Shown piece by piece: positions 1-7,307 of a stretch of 28,914 nucleotides of DNA. The DNA is taken from assembly GCA_023457135.1 (NCBI GenBank), contig JAEWMO010000091.1, forward strand, positions 1 to 28,914, given 5' to 3'. Position 1 is the stretch's first letter, and each line of letters begins with the position of its first letter. Source of the DNA: Methanobacteriota archaeon. GTDB taxonomy: Archaea; Halobacteriota; Methanomicrobia; Methanomicrobiales; Methanoculleaceae. The notes under the pieces are model-generated. The model had not been told where the DNA came from. It worked only from the letters and a program-made list of their open reading frames with translations, and did not search any database. The position numbers were made by a program, and so were the translations under genes.

Positions 1-483
1 GTACTCGCTTGCGCAGGCGCCGCACATGGGAAACTCCGACATCGACGTCCGCTCCCGGTCGTAGGGGATGGCGGTGATGATGCTGTACCGGGGGCCGCAG
101 TTGACGCAGGACGTGGCCCAGTAACCCTCGTATCGTCCGCCGGGCGTGAATATGTCGGCGATACAGTCGTCGCAGGTAGCGACGTCGGCCGGGATGAATC
201 CCGAGAGGCTCCCGGAGCCGCTCTCAAGGATGGTAAACCCTTCGGTTTGATTGACGCGCAGATCTTGAACATATACAGAATCTATGCGGGATAGAGGAGT
301 TCCTCTGGATACAGCCTCCAGAAACTCTTCAAATCGTTCTCCGCATGCATGGATCTCCACCTCACTCCCGAGGTTTTTGACGGTCCCGGTGATCCCGAAT
401 TCCCGGGCCTTTGCATAGACAAAGGGACGAAATCCGACCCCCTGCACGATGCCCCGGATGATGATAGTGCCACATGTACGCAT
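1..483 (-). CDS. hypF: Carbamoyltransferase HypF, N-terminal part (partial gene)
   Basis: HypF makes the thiocarbamate that becomes the CN ligands of the NiFe centre of hydrogenases; it works with HypE in the cytoplasm. The first 161 residues are visible and the gene continues beyond base 1. Residues 1-90 are an acylphosphatase domain with the typical GIVQGVGFRPFVY motif near residue 11. Then come zinc-finger cysteine pairs CDDC (about 110) and CVNC (about 133), followed by CGAC just before the edge. Together these are diagnostic of HypF. The ATG at 483 gives the conserved MRxCGTI-type N-terminus. It is divergent from the regulator gene at 541, sharing a 57-nt promoter gap. Hydrogenase maturation fits a hydrogenotrophic methanogen. 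The catalytic carbamoyltransferase part lies outside the window, so integrity of the whole gene cannot be judged. Confidence 0.95.
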   Translation of the reverse strand, partial: MRTCGTIIIRGIVQGVGFRPFVYAKAREFGITGTVKNLGSEVEIHACGERFEEFLEAVSRGTPLSRIDSVYVQDLRVNQTEGFTILESGSGSLSGFIPADVATCDDCIADIFTPGGRYEGYWATSCVNCGPRYSIITAIPYDRERTSMSEFPMCGACASEY

Positions 484-540
484 TGAGAATTCAGCAAAAA
501 TTTATGGAGTTATACAGCAATATAACAATAGGGTATCGCA
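484..540. promoter_or_regulatory. Divergent promoter region between hypF and the regulator operon
   Basis: This AT-rich 57-nt gap separates two divergent starts. On the minus strand a TATA-like element (complement of 518-525) sits about 38 nt before the hypF ATG. On the plus strand, TTTATGG at 500-506 sits about 25 nt before a plausible start site just ahead of the TTG at 541. Spacing suits archaeal TATA/BRE promoters with very short leaders. Assignment is by motif and distance only. Confidence 0.5.
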
Positions 541-1053
541 TTGACGGGACATATTAAGATTCTCAACGATCCGGTTGAACTCGTTCCTCTTCTTATAACG
601 TTCAATAATGCCGATTACAAACGGATCTACGAACTCTTAAACAAGACCTGGCTGACCGAGGAGGAACTCTGTGCCTACGCCGCAGGTCCGGTGGTGACCG
701 AGTGCCTCTCCATCCTTCGCAAGGGAAACCTCATCGAAGAGCAGTGGCGGATGCCGAGGCCGGGTGAAAAGCCGACGAAAGAGTTCAGAACGACGTACAG
801 CAAATTCAGGGCCAGTTTTCAGTGTTCCATGGGCGATATCGGGGACCTGCTGCACATCGCCGTCTCAAACGACGAGGGGCTCCGCACAATTGTGGACTCG
901 GTTGAACAGGAGATTGCGACAGGAACCACCTCTATCGGCGATATATCCAGAAAATACGGTGTCAGCCCGATCTTCATCAAGGGGCTGGCCAAAAGGATCC
1001 CCGGTCTCGACGTGAAAGGGCAGGGAATGGTGTTGCTTGACCGGACTCAGTGA
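541..1053 (+). CDS. Archaeal winged-helix transcriptional regulator (ArsR-like)
   Basis: A 170-residue protein with no membrane segment. Residues about 20-80 look like a winged helix (an LLNKTWLTEEELC-type helix-turn followed by a 'wing' rich in R, P, K), and residues about 120-165 hold a second helix-turn-helix-like stretch (GDISRKYGVSPIFIKGLAKR). I take it as a DNA-binding regulator found in methanogens; its target is unknown. The start is the TTG at 541: an in-frame TAG at 529-531 excludes anything upstream and there is no early in-frame ATG. It is first in an operon: its 3' end overlaps the next regulator by 17 nt, and that in turn overlaps the COG1202 helicase. The three are therefore probably co-transcribed, and the two regulators may control the helicase or themselves. 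Family name is uncertain. Confidence 0.75.
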   Translation: MTGHIKILNDPVELVPLLITFNNADYKRIYELLNKTWLTEEELCAYAAGPVVTECLSILRKGNLIEEQWRMPRPGEKPTKEFRTTYSKFRASFQCSMGDIGDLLHIAVSNDEGLRTIVDSVEQEIATGTTSIGDISRKYGVSPIFIKGLAKRIPGLDVKGQGMVLLDRTQ

Positions 1054-1849
1054 CGACCCGCTCTACGTGATCCTGCGCAGCAAGCGGGAAGCCACCCGGT
1101 TCCAGATCCTCGTTGAGATCGCCGAGCACCAGCCGGCGATCCGCCAGCAGGAGATCGCCGGGAAACTCGGCGTGACCCCCCAGGCCGTCTCCGAGTACAT
1201 CCGGGAGATGGTGGACGAAGGGCTGGTCATGGCCCAGGGCCGGGGCCGGTACGAGGTGACGAAGAGCGGGATCGAGTGGGTCCTGCGGCACGCGGAAGCC
1301 CTTGAGGCCTACGCCCGCCACGTCAATCGGGACATCATCCGGCAGGTGGCCGTCTGGACGGCCGTCGCCCGGGACGATATCACGAAGGGGGATACCGTCG
1401 GGGTCTTCATGCGACACGGATGGCTCTACGCGACGAAAGAGGAGGGGCAGAGCGCCACCGGTCTCGCGACCATGGATGCCCGGGCCGGGGAGGACGTCGG
1501 CGTCGCTCACTTAAACGGGATCATCGAGCACGAGGAGGGGCTCATCCACGTCTGCAAGGTGCCGCGGGTGGAGCGGGGCGGGTCCCGGCAGGTCTCGACA
1601 GAGCTTCTCCGCGAGGCCGTCAGGGACGCGGAGATGGTTGCCGCGGTGGGCCTTGAGTCCTACGTGGCCCTCAAGAAGGCAGATATCGAACCGGATATGT
1701 TCTTCGGCTCCCGCGAGGGCGTCATCGAGGCGGCGTTCCACGGCCGGGAGTGCGCAATCCTTATCGTCGATGAGGAGTTTACCGATTTTCTCAAGCGACT
1801 GGAGACGGTGGGACTCACCTACACGATCCACGACCTGATCGCATCATGA
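1037..1849 (+). CDS. MarR/winged-helix transcriptional regulator with C-terminal archaeal domain
   Basis: A 270-residue protein. Residues about 15-80 form a clear winged helix: an RFQILVEIAEH helix, then the recognition part QQEIAGKLGVTPQAVSEYI and a wing ending RGRYEVTKSGIEW. The C-terminal 180 residues (GDTVGVFMRHGWLYA... to the end) have no motif I can name; they alternate strands and helices and resemble the sensory half of archaeal one-component regulators. The TTG at 1037 is the start giving the full N-terminus; it overlaps the preceding gene by 17 nt, which suggests translational coupling. The stop overlaps the helicase ATG (ATGA at 1846-1849). DNA-binding role is well supported; ligand and targets are not visible. 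Confidence 0.8.
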   Translation: MTGLSDDPLYVILRSKREATRFQILVEIAEHQPAIRQQEIAGKLGVTPQAVSEYIREMVDEGLVMAQGRGRYEVTKSGIEWVLRHAEALEAYARHVNRDIIRQVAVWTAVARDDITKGDTVGVFMRHGWLYATKEEGQSATGLATMDARAGEDVGVAHLNGIIEHEEGLIHVCKVPRVERGGSRQVSTELLREAVRDAEMVAAVGLESYVALKKADIEPDMFFGSREGVIEAAFHGRECAILIVDEEFTDFLKRLETVGLTYTIHDLIAS

Positions 1850-3864
1850 AGGTTATCGTCCAGCCCCAGAAAGGCACCTATAAACTGCTCTTCGTCGAAG
1901 GCGGCCGTGTCGATGCTTCCGGCTTCGTCGAACTGACCGCGACCCCGAAAGGCCAGCGGCCCAAGAACTTCAAGATGCGCAGGAGGGGCAAACCGCTCAA
2001 GCCCACCCCGACGCGGGACCTCATTGCGCTCCTTCGCCGGTCATCGGTGCAACTGGCGGCGAAGAGCCCGGAGTTCGAGTCGTTCCTCGCCGATCTTCAG
2101 ATCCCGGTATCGAGGATCAACATCTGCCGGTTCTGCCAGCTCGAGGACCGGTTCGTCCCCGTCGATAAGGCGACCGGTGTCCGGTACGGCGGGGAATGGA
2201 TCTGCATGGACTGCGCAAAGCGCGAGATGCGCCGCGAGCTCGGCTACCTGGGCAAATTCGGCGGCTCCGTCCTTGTCCACCTGGAGAAACTCCTTGTCCA
2301 GGTCCGGGACCTCGACCGGGTCCTCGCGTCGGTGGGCCCGGAGAAGCCCGACAGGGCGCGGACCCTCTTTGACCGGCTCGAGGCGCACGAGGTCCAGAAG
2401 ACCGCCCACATCACCGAGCTCCCGCTGCCCCCGGCGTTCGCGAAGGCCGCCGGGGTCGAGTATCTGATGCCCGTCCAGCAGCTCGCGGTCCAGAACGGAC
2501 TCCTTGAAGGGCAGCACCTCCTCGTCGTCTCCGCCACCGCGAGCGGCAAGACCTTCATCGGGGAGATGGCGGGGATGAAGAACTTCCTCGAAGGGCGGGG
2601 GAGGATGCTCTTCCTGGTCCCGCTGGTCGCGCTCGCGAACCAGAAATACCAGCGGTTCCGCGACCGTTACGGCCGCCTGGTCCGGGTCACCCTGCAGACC
2701 GGGGTGAGCCGCCTCAACCTTCCCGAGACCCGGCCGGCGGGTGACCGCGACGTCAACGCCCCCGTCGTGGTCGGGACGTATGAAGGGATCGACCACGCCC
2801 TCCGGACCGGGCGGACCCTGAAGGATATCGGGACCGTCGTGATCGACGAGGTCCAGATGCTTGAGGATCCCGAGCGGGGCCACCGTCTCGACGGGCTGAT
2901 CGCCCGGCTCAAGCACGTCGCTCCCGATGCCCAGTTCCTCTATCTCTCGGCCACGATCGGGATGCCGGGCCTGCTCGCGGAGAAGCTCCGGGCGAACCTG
3001 GTGCGCTACGCCGACCGGCCGGTCCCGCTCGAGCGCCACCTCCTCTTCATCGAACGGAGCAAGAAGATCAACTTCATCAAGCAGATGGCCGCCGAGGAGT
3101 TCAAGGTGCGGTCGTCCAAAGGCTACCGGGGCCAGACGATCGTCTTCACGAACTCGCGGGCCCGCTGCCACGTCATCGCCGACGCCCTCGGCGGAAACGC
3201 CGCTCCCTACCACGCGGGGCTGACCGCCCAGGAGCGCCGCGACGTCGAGCGGCGGTTTACGAACGGGGAGATAGCGACCGTCGTCACGACGGCAGCCCTC
3301 GCCGCCGGCGTCGATTTCCCGGCATCCCAGGTGATCTTCGATGCCCTCGCGATGGGCATCCAGTGGCTCACCGTCCAGGAGTTCCACCAGATGATGGGCC
3401 GCGCGGGCCGGCCCGACTTCCACGACCTCGGCCGGGTCGTCATCCTCGCGGAGCCCGGCGGCTCCTATGCCCGGACGTCCGGGAAGACCGAGGAGGAGGT
3501 CGCGGTCGGTCTCCTGCGGGGTGAGATGGAGGAGGTGGCCCCCGAGTACGACATGGAGCAGAGCACGGAGGAGTTCGTCGCGAACGCCGTCGTCTGCGGC
3601 GGCGACGAGCAGCAGATCATCCGCATGAACCAGGCGATGGTCGGGACGCTGGAGCCGGCCCTCCCCACCCTCCTCGACTACAGATTGGTCAAGCGGCGGG
3701 CGGGCCGCATCGAACTCACCGATATGGCCCGGGTGATGGCCGAGCACTTCATCGGGGCCGAACGCCTCATCGAGATCCTGGACCTGGTCAGACGGATGGA
3801 CGACGCGGCCGAGGTCGTCGCGGAACTCGAGTGCGCCGCAGCCGAGGAGCCGCAGGGGCGTTAG
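1846..3864 (+). CDS. Archaea-specific superfamily II DNA/RNA helicase with zinc finger (COG1202 type)
   Basis: A 672-residue ATP-dependent helicase. An N-terminal zinc finger is visible as C94-x2-C97 and C120-x2-C123. The first RecA-like domain has Walker A SATASGKT at about 229-236 and a DEVQ (variant DEAH box) at 334-337, followed by SAT (motif III). The second has VTTAALAAGVDFP (motif V) and QMMGRAGRP at about 515 (motif VI). Ski2/Hel308-like layout plus the N-terminal finger match the archaeal COG1202 family, whose substrate is not firmly known; roles in replication-fork or RNA processing have been suggested for relatives. The ATG at 1846 overlaps the preceding regulator stop. The 3' end overlaps the convergent sensor gene by 4 nt (TTAG, 3861-3864). 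The long minus-strand frame inside it is a GC-codon shadow. Confidence 0.92.
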   Translation: MKVIVQPQKGTYKLLFVEGGRVDASGFVELTATPKGQRPKNFKMRRRGKPLKPTPTRDLIALLRRSSVQLAAKSPEFESFLADLQIPVSRINICRFCQLEDRFVPVDKATGVRYGGEWICMDCAKREMRRELGYLGKFGGSVLVHLEKLLVQVRDLDRVLASVGPEKPDRARTLFDRLEAHEVQKTAHITELPLPPAFAKAAGVEYLMPVQQLAVQNGLLEGQHLLVVSATASGKTFIGEMAGMKNFLEGRGRMLFLVPLVALANQKYQRFRDRYGRLVRVTLQTGVSRLNLPETRPAGDRDVNAPVVVGTYEGIDHALRTGRTLKDIGTVVIDEVQMLEDPERGHRLDGLIARLKHVAPDAQFLYLSATIGMPGLLAEKLRANLVRYADRPVPLERHLLFIERSKKINFIKQMAAEEFKVRSSKGYRGQTIVFTNSRARCHVIADALGGNAAPYHAGLTAQERRDVERRFTNGEIATVVTTAALAAGVDFPASQVIFDALAMGIQWLTVQEFHQMMGRAGRPDFHDLGRVVILAEPGGSYARTSGKTEEEVAVGLLRGEMEEVAPEYDMEQSTEEFVANAVVCGGDEQQIIRMNQAMVGTLEPALPTLLDYRLVKRRAGRIELTDMARVMAEHFIGAERLIEILDLVRRMDDAAEVVAELECAAAEEPQGR

Positions 3865-4928
3865 CGGTAGCGCTCCAGGTACTCCCGCACCTTCTCCGAC
3901 TCCACCCAGCCGTCGTCGAGCTGCCGGAGGATCTCCTTTATCCGGCTGACCTGCTCCCGGATCTTTGCCGCCCGCTCGTCCTCGATGACGTCGGCCATCC
4001 CCTGGACGACCTGGAGCGGGTTGCGGATGTGGTCGGTCAGGACCGCGAACTGCTCGATGTTCCGCTCGATCTGCCGATATGCCTCCGCCCTCTCCCGCTC
4101 TATCCGCTCCCGCTCCCGCATCTCGCGCCGGAGGCTCTCATTTGCCTCACGGAGTTCGTTGGTCCGCTGCGTCACGAGCTCTTCGAGGCGGTAGCGGTAC
4201 TCCATCAGTTCTTTCTCGGCCCGCCGCCTCTCCGTCACGTCCCGCGCAATGATCAGGGCTGCCGGGATGTTGTCCAGGCTGATCCGGTGGAGGGTCGCCT
4301 CGACGGGGATCCGCTCGCCCTGCCGGGGGATCAGCTCGGCGCTGTGGAGGCGGTGGTCGTCCCGCAGGTCGTCGCTCCGGATGAGGATGACCGCCTGCGG
4401 GGCGACGGTGAGCAGTTCTTCATGGCCGTAGCCGAGACACCGGCAGGCGAGCGCATTTGCGTCCAGTATCCGGTAGGGGGTGCCCTTCTTCCCGACAGCG
4501 CAGACGAGGAGGAAGTCGTTGCCGCTGTCAAAGAGGAGATGGTAACGGTCCCTGCTCTCCTGGAGTTCCTGCCGTGATCGCTCCAGTTCGTCGAGCATCA
4601 GGTTGATCTCGCCGGCGAGCCCCGCGACGGGATCGTTCCCGTCTGTGGATAGGCGGGCGGGAGAGCCGTTTCCTTCCCTGACGGCCCCGACCTCCGCGCC
4701 CATGCCGGCGACGTGGGCGGCCACATCCCACTCCTTGAGCCAGATCCCGAAGATCCCGAAGACGATGCCGATGACGAGGACCCCGGCGAGCAGGACGGTT
4801 GGGTGGCTCCAGGCCTCGCCCGGAAGGCCGGGAGGGAGGGCAAGGAGAGCAAGGAAGGCAGGGCCGGGGGTACCGGAGCCCGCAGGAGGGGCGGCACAGG
4901 TTCTGGGTGCGTGCTCGCTGGAGGTCAT
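3861..4928 (-). CDS. Membrane-anchored PAS sensor with HisKA-like segment but no ATPase domain
   Basis: A 355-residue signalling protein. One membrane helix is at about 43-64 and a second short hydrophobic run at 24-35. A HAMP-like stretch leads to ELERSRQELQES, followed by a PAS domain at about 125-232 ending ARDVTERRRAEKEL. A long charged coiled coil spans about 233-290. The C-terminus has an H-box-like helix, LTDHIRNPLQVVQG, with H300 in the phospho-acceptor position. There is no N, G1 or G2 box, so no HATPase domain; the protein ends at YLERYR. It may be phosphorylated in trans, act as a dimerising scaffold, or be an adaptor for another kinase. Methanogen genomes contain similar short sensors. 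The ATG at 4928 is preceded by a structured leader of about 110 nt. Its stop codon overlaps that of the helicase. Confidence 0.85.
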   Translation of the reverse strand: MTSSEHAPRTCAAPPAGSGTPGPAFLALLALPPGLPGEAWSHPTVLLAGVLVIGIVFGIFGIWLKEWDVAAHVAGMGAEVGAVREGNGSPARLSTDGNDPVAGLAGEINLMLDELERSRQELQESRDRYHLLFDSGNDFLLVCAVGKKGTPYRILDANALACRCLGYGHEELLTVAPQAVILIRSDDLRDDHRLHSAELIPRQGERIPVEATLHRISLDNIPAALIIARDVTERRRAEKELMEYRYRLEELVTQRTNELREANESLRREMRERERIERERAEAYRQIERNIEQFAVLTDHIRNPLQVVQGMADVIEDERAAKIREQVSRIKEILRQLDDGWVESEKVREYLERYR

Positions 4929-4942
4929 GCTGCTGTGTCGAT

Positions 4943-5032
4943 CTGCAGGGTCAGGGACCCCTCTCCTGCAGGGTGTCGTCCGGCAGCCCTGCAGTCTTCG
5001 GGACAGCGGTGCCGGCGCGCTCTCTGCGCGCC
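4943..5032 (-). promoter_or_regulatory. Structured 5' leader of the sensor gene with alternative hairpins
   Basis: Read on the minus strand, the leader begins with a perfect 7-bp hairpin (GGCGCGC / GCGCGCC, 5014-5020 with 5026-5032, loop of 5). Next comes CTGCAGGG (4987-4994), which can pair over 8 bp with either of two identical CCCTGCAG segments (4966-4973 or 4943-4950). The purine run GAGAGGGG, a possible ribosome-binding site, lies between the two partners. The two pairings exclude each other. A regulatory role is inferred from this geometry only; no known riboswitch motif is recognised. Confidence 0.4.
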
Positions 5033-5038
5033 ACGTTA

Positions 5039-5067
5039 TCCCATGATGGGAAAAGAGATATTTAAAT
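5039..5067 (-). promoter_or_regulatory. Promoter and operator-like palindrome of the sensor gene
   Basis: An ATTTAAATA TATA element lies at about 5058-5067 (minus strand). Just downstream is a 13-nt inverted repeat, TCCCAT-G-ATGGGA (5039-5051), exactly where transcription should begin about 25 nt from the TATA box. A palindrome at the start site is a common repressor arrangement in archaea. The cognate protein is unknown. Confidence 0.5.
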
Positions 5068-5172
5068 GTTTCTTATGGGGGATAATAGTATACTGTCCCA
5101 CCGGCATTTTTCAGCAGGAGAGGTTAGAGTTCTGGCAGATTTGTGGGGATTGGCAGGTCTTTTCCCGGCGGC

Positions 5173-6369
5173 CTACCCGGACTCCGGGGCCTCTCCTGCG
5201 GCATGTTCGCGGGGGATCTTCTGCATCATCACCGCAAAGACCGCGGTTCCGATGAGGCTGATCGCCCCGCCGAAGTAAAAGACGGCGTCGATGCTGATGA
5301 AGTCCATGAAGACGCCGCCGATCAGCGGCGCAATGATCATCCCGACTCCAAAGACCGTGTTGTAGGCGCCCATCGAGGTCCCCATCCCGATCGTCCGCCC
5401 TGCATCGACCGTCAGGGCCATGATCGCCGGCTGCTGGATGGCGCCCCCGATCCCGATCACGGAGGTGACCAGGAGCAGGGGGCCGAACGACGGGGAGAGG
5501 GGGATTACGGCAAGCGATATCGCGGCTATGGCCGAGCCGACCACGATGAGGGTGACCTTGTTCCCTCTATCGGTTAGCCTCCCCACCGGGATCTGGAGGA
5601 GCGCCATCAGGAAGGTGTTTACGGAGAGGATGATCCCCACCTCAAACGGGCTGATCGCGATGAGCGGGGCGAAGACCGGGATGAAGACCATCATGCTCCC
5701 GCGGCCGAGGGCGCTGATGAGGGTGAAGACCATGACTCCCCGCATCACCGGCAGCGTGGAGATCGCCGAAAGGAGCCGGGTATGCTCCCCGCCGGGGAGC
5801 GCGGACAGCCGTGGTTTTGTCTCCGGGAGGGAGACGGCGACGAGGAGCGTGGCGAACGCCGAGAGAGCGGCCATGACGTAGAAGACCGAGTCCATCCCGA
5901 AGGTGTCGTTTAAGAACCCGCCAAGGAGCGGTCCCATACCGAGGCCGAGGAACATCGAGATGGAGAAGTTTCCCATGCTGCTCCCCTCTTTTCCCTTCTC
6001 CGAGAGGTCCGCGATGTAGGCCATGGCTATCGGGACGACCATGGCCGAGGCGACGCCGTGGACGAACCGGACCGCCGTGAGGGAGAAGACGCTGTCGGCG
6101 ACGATGTAGGCGAGCGACATGACGGCGTAGGCGAACATGCCGATGAGGATGATCCACTTCCTCCCTCGCCGGTCCGATATCCTCCCGATGACGGGCATGA
6201 AGACCGACCGCGAGAGCGCGAAGGCCGAGAAGATGATGCCGAGCCAGATGCCGGTTGCTCCGAGGTTCTCCGCGTAGATGGGGAGGAGCGGGCTGACGAC
6301 CCCGAGCCCGAGCATGGTGGCAAAGACGGATATGAAGAGGACGTTATAGATTCGCTTGGCTGTATTCAT
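5173..6369 (-). CDS. Major facilitator superfamily transporter (drug-efflux-like)
   Basis: A 398-residue integral membrane protein with about 12 hydrophobic helices. The N-terminal half has the MFS motif A region after helix 2 (GRISDRRGRKW, about 62-72), and the second half repeats it (GRLTDRGNKV). This layout matches the 12-TM drug:H+ antiporter-like MFS group; the substrate cannot be told from sequence. The ATG at 6369 starts directly before the first helix (YNVLFISVFATMLGLGVVSPLLP). A TATA element at 6420-6429 (minus strand) lies about 55 nt upstream. It appears monocistronic: about 100 nt separate it from the methyltransferase end, and 244 nt separate it from the sensor gene downstream. 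Confidence 0.9.
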   Translation of the reverse strand: MNTAKRIYNVLFISVFATMLGLGVVSPLLPIYAENLGATGIWLGIIFSAFALSRSVFMPVIGRISDRRGRKWIILIGMFAYAVMSLAYIVADSVFSLTAVRFVHGVASAMVVPIAMAYIADLSEKGKEGSSMGNFSISMFLGLGMGPLLGGFLNDTFGMDSVFYVMAALSAFATLLVAVSLPETKPRLSALPGGEHTRLLSAISTLPVMRGVMVFTLISALGRGSMMVFIPVFAPLIAISPFEVGIILSVNTFLMALLQIPVGRLTDRGNKVTLIVVGSAIAAISLAVIPLSPSFGPLLLVTSVIGIGGAIQQPAIMALTVDAGRTIGMGTSMGAYNTVFGVGMIIAPLIGGVFMDFISIDAVFYFGGAISLIGTAVFAVMMQKIPREHAAGEAPESG

Positions 6370-6419
6370 TGGAGGTTACACCTGGATATCGGGGCGGCAG
6401 AGCATGCTCTGCGGCCGGG

Positions 6420-6429
6420 GTATTTAAAT
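6420..6429 (-). promoter_or_regulatory. TATA box of the MFS transporter gene
   Basis: On the minus strand the bases read AATTTAAATA, an excellent archaeal TATA element. Transcription would start near 6400, leaving a leader of about 30 nt before the ATG at 6369. Confidence 0.6.
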
Positions 6430-6476
6430 TGCGGGAAAAATAGTAGGCGGTGATCTACCTTATATATTGGCCGGGA

Positions 6477-7307
6477 TCAGGTCCGCCGGGCGACGCAGCA
6501 CCACCGGTCGTAGATCGGGTCGCGTGTGTTCTCAAAGACCTCGACGTCCCGGCCGGCGCACCACTCTCTTACCCGTGCTGCTTCGGCCTCAGTGCCGACG
6601 GTGATCACCGCTTCGTCGGTCAGGTCAAGGAGCGTCGCGATGATCGGTCTCCAGAGATCGACGTTGTAGGAGTAGATCTCCCCGGCCATGAAGGCGACGC
6701 CGAGCGGCACCGGCGCGATGTAGCGGGCCGCAGCCCTCGCGTCGATGCACATGGTGTCTTCCGGCACGAGACGGCCCTTCGAGAGGCCGAGTGCGAGAAG
6801 CGCCGGATCGTTGTCGTAGGCGAGCGCCCGCATCCCCTCCTCCCGGAGGGCGGCGGTGCCGACACCCGACCCGCAGCAGCAGTCGAGGCAGGGCGTCCCC
6901 GCACGGTCGCCCCAGACCTCGCGGATAAGGGCGCGGATCATCTCCGTCCGGCCGGGACGCAGGTCCTCCATCGCGGGAACGACGGTCGCCAGGAGTTCGA
7001 GGCTGTAGTACTCGCGGACCGCCGAGAGCCACGCCTCGCGGTTCTCCTGGTAGATGTCCCCCCCGATCGCCTCAAAACACTCGATGACCTCGAGTGTCGG
7101 GTCCCGGAAGAGGAACGAGGCGGCCTGCCAGCCCTCATCGTCGTGCAGGGCGAGCGCGAGCGGCTCCTCGTTTTCGTCCACGAGGAGTCGCGCCTCGTCC
7201 GCCGTCGCTTCCGGCAGCATCGCCGTACAGGAGTCTATCGTCAGTTCCGCAAACGACGGTTCAACCAGCCGGCAGCCGTCAGCCTCAAGGATATCCGCAA
7301 CCTTCAT
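6477..7307 (-). CDS. SAM-dependent methyltransferase of unknown substrate
   Basis: A 276-residue soluble protein. The SAM-binding motif I is CLDCCCGSGVGT at about 140-151 and motif II is AYDNDP at 163-168, a class I Rossmann methyltransferase pattern. Three cysteines cluster inside motif I. The N-terminal 110 residues contain no motif I know and may hold the substrate-binding part. The ATG at 7307 overlaps the stop of the bactofilin-like gene (ATGA, 7304-7307), so the two are translationally coupled and sit in one operon with apgM. The substrate (protein, RNA or small molecule) cannot be inferred. An AT-rich run with T residues on the coding strand lies just downstream (about 6436-6441) and may end the transcript. 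Confidence 0.8.
   Translation of the reverse strand: MKVADILEADGCRLVEPSFAELTIDSCTAMLPEATADEARLLVDENEEPLALALHDDEGWQAASFLFRDPTLEVIECFEAIGGDIYQENREAWLSAVREYYSLELLATVVPAMEDLRPGRTEMIRALIREVWGDRAGTPCLDCCCGSGVGTAALREEGMRALAYDNDPALLALGLSKGRLVPEDTMCIDARAAARYIAPVPLGVAFMAGEIYSYNVDLWRPIIATLLDLTDEAVITVGTEAEAARVREWCAGRDVEVFENTRDPIYDRWCCVARRT

Noticed and set aside
2041..3747. A 568-residue minus-strand open frame opposite the helicase
   Set aside because: Shadow of a GC-rich gene: it lies wholly within the helicase, has low-complexity composition and no start signal.
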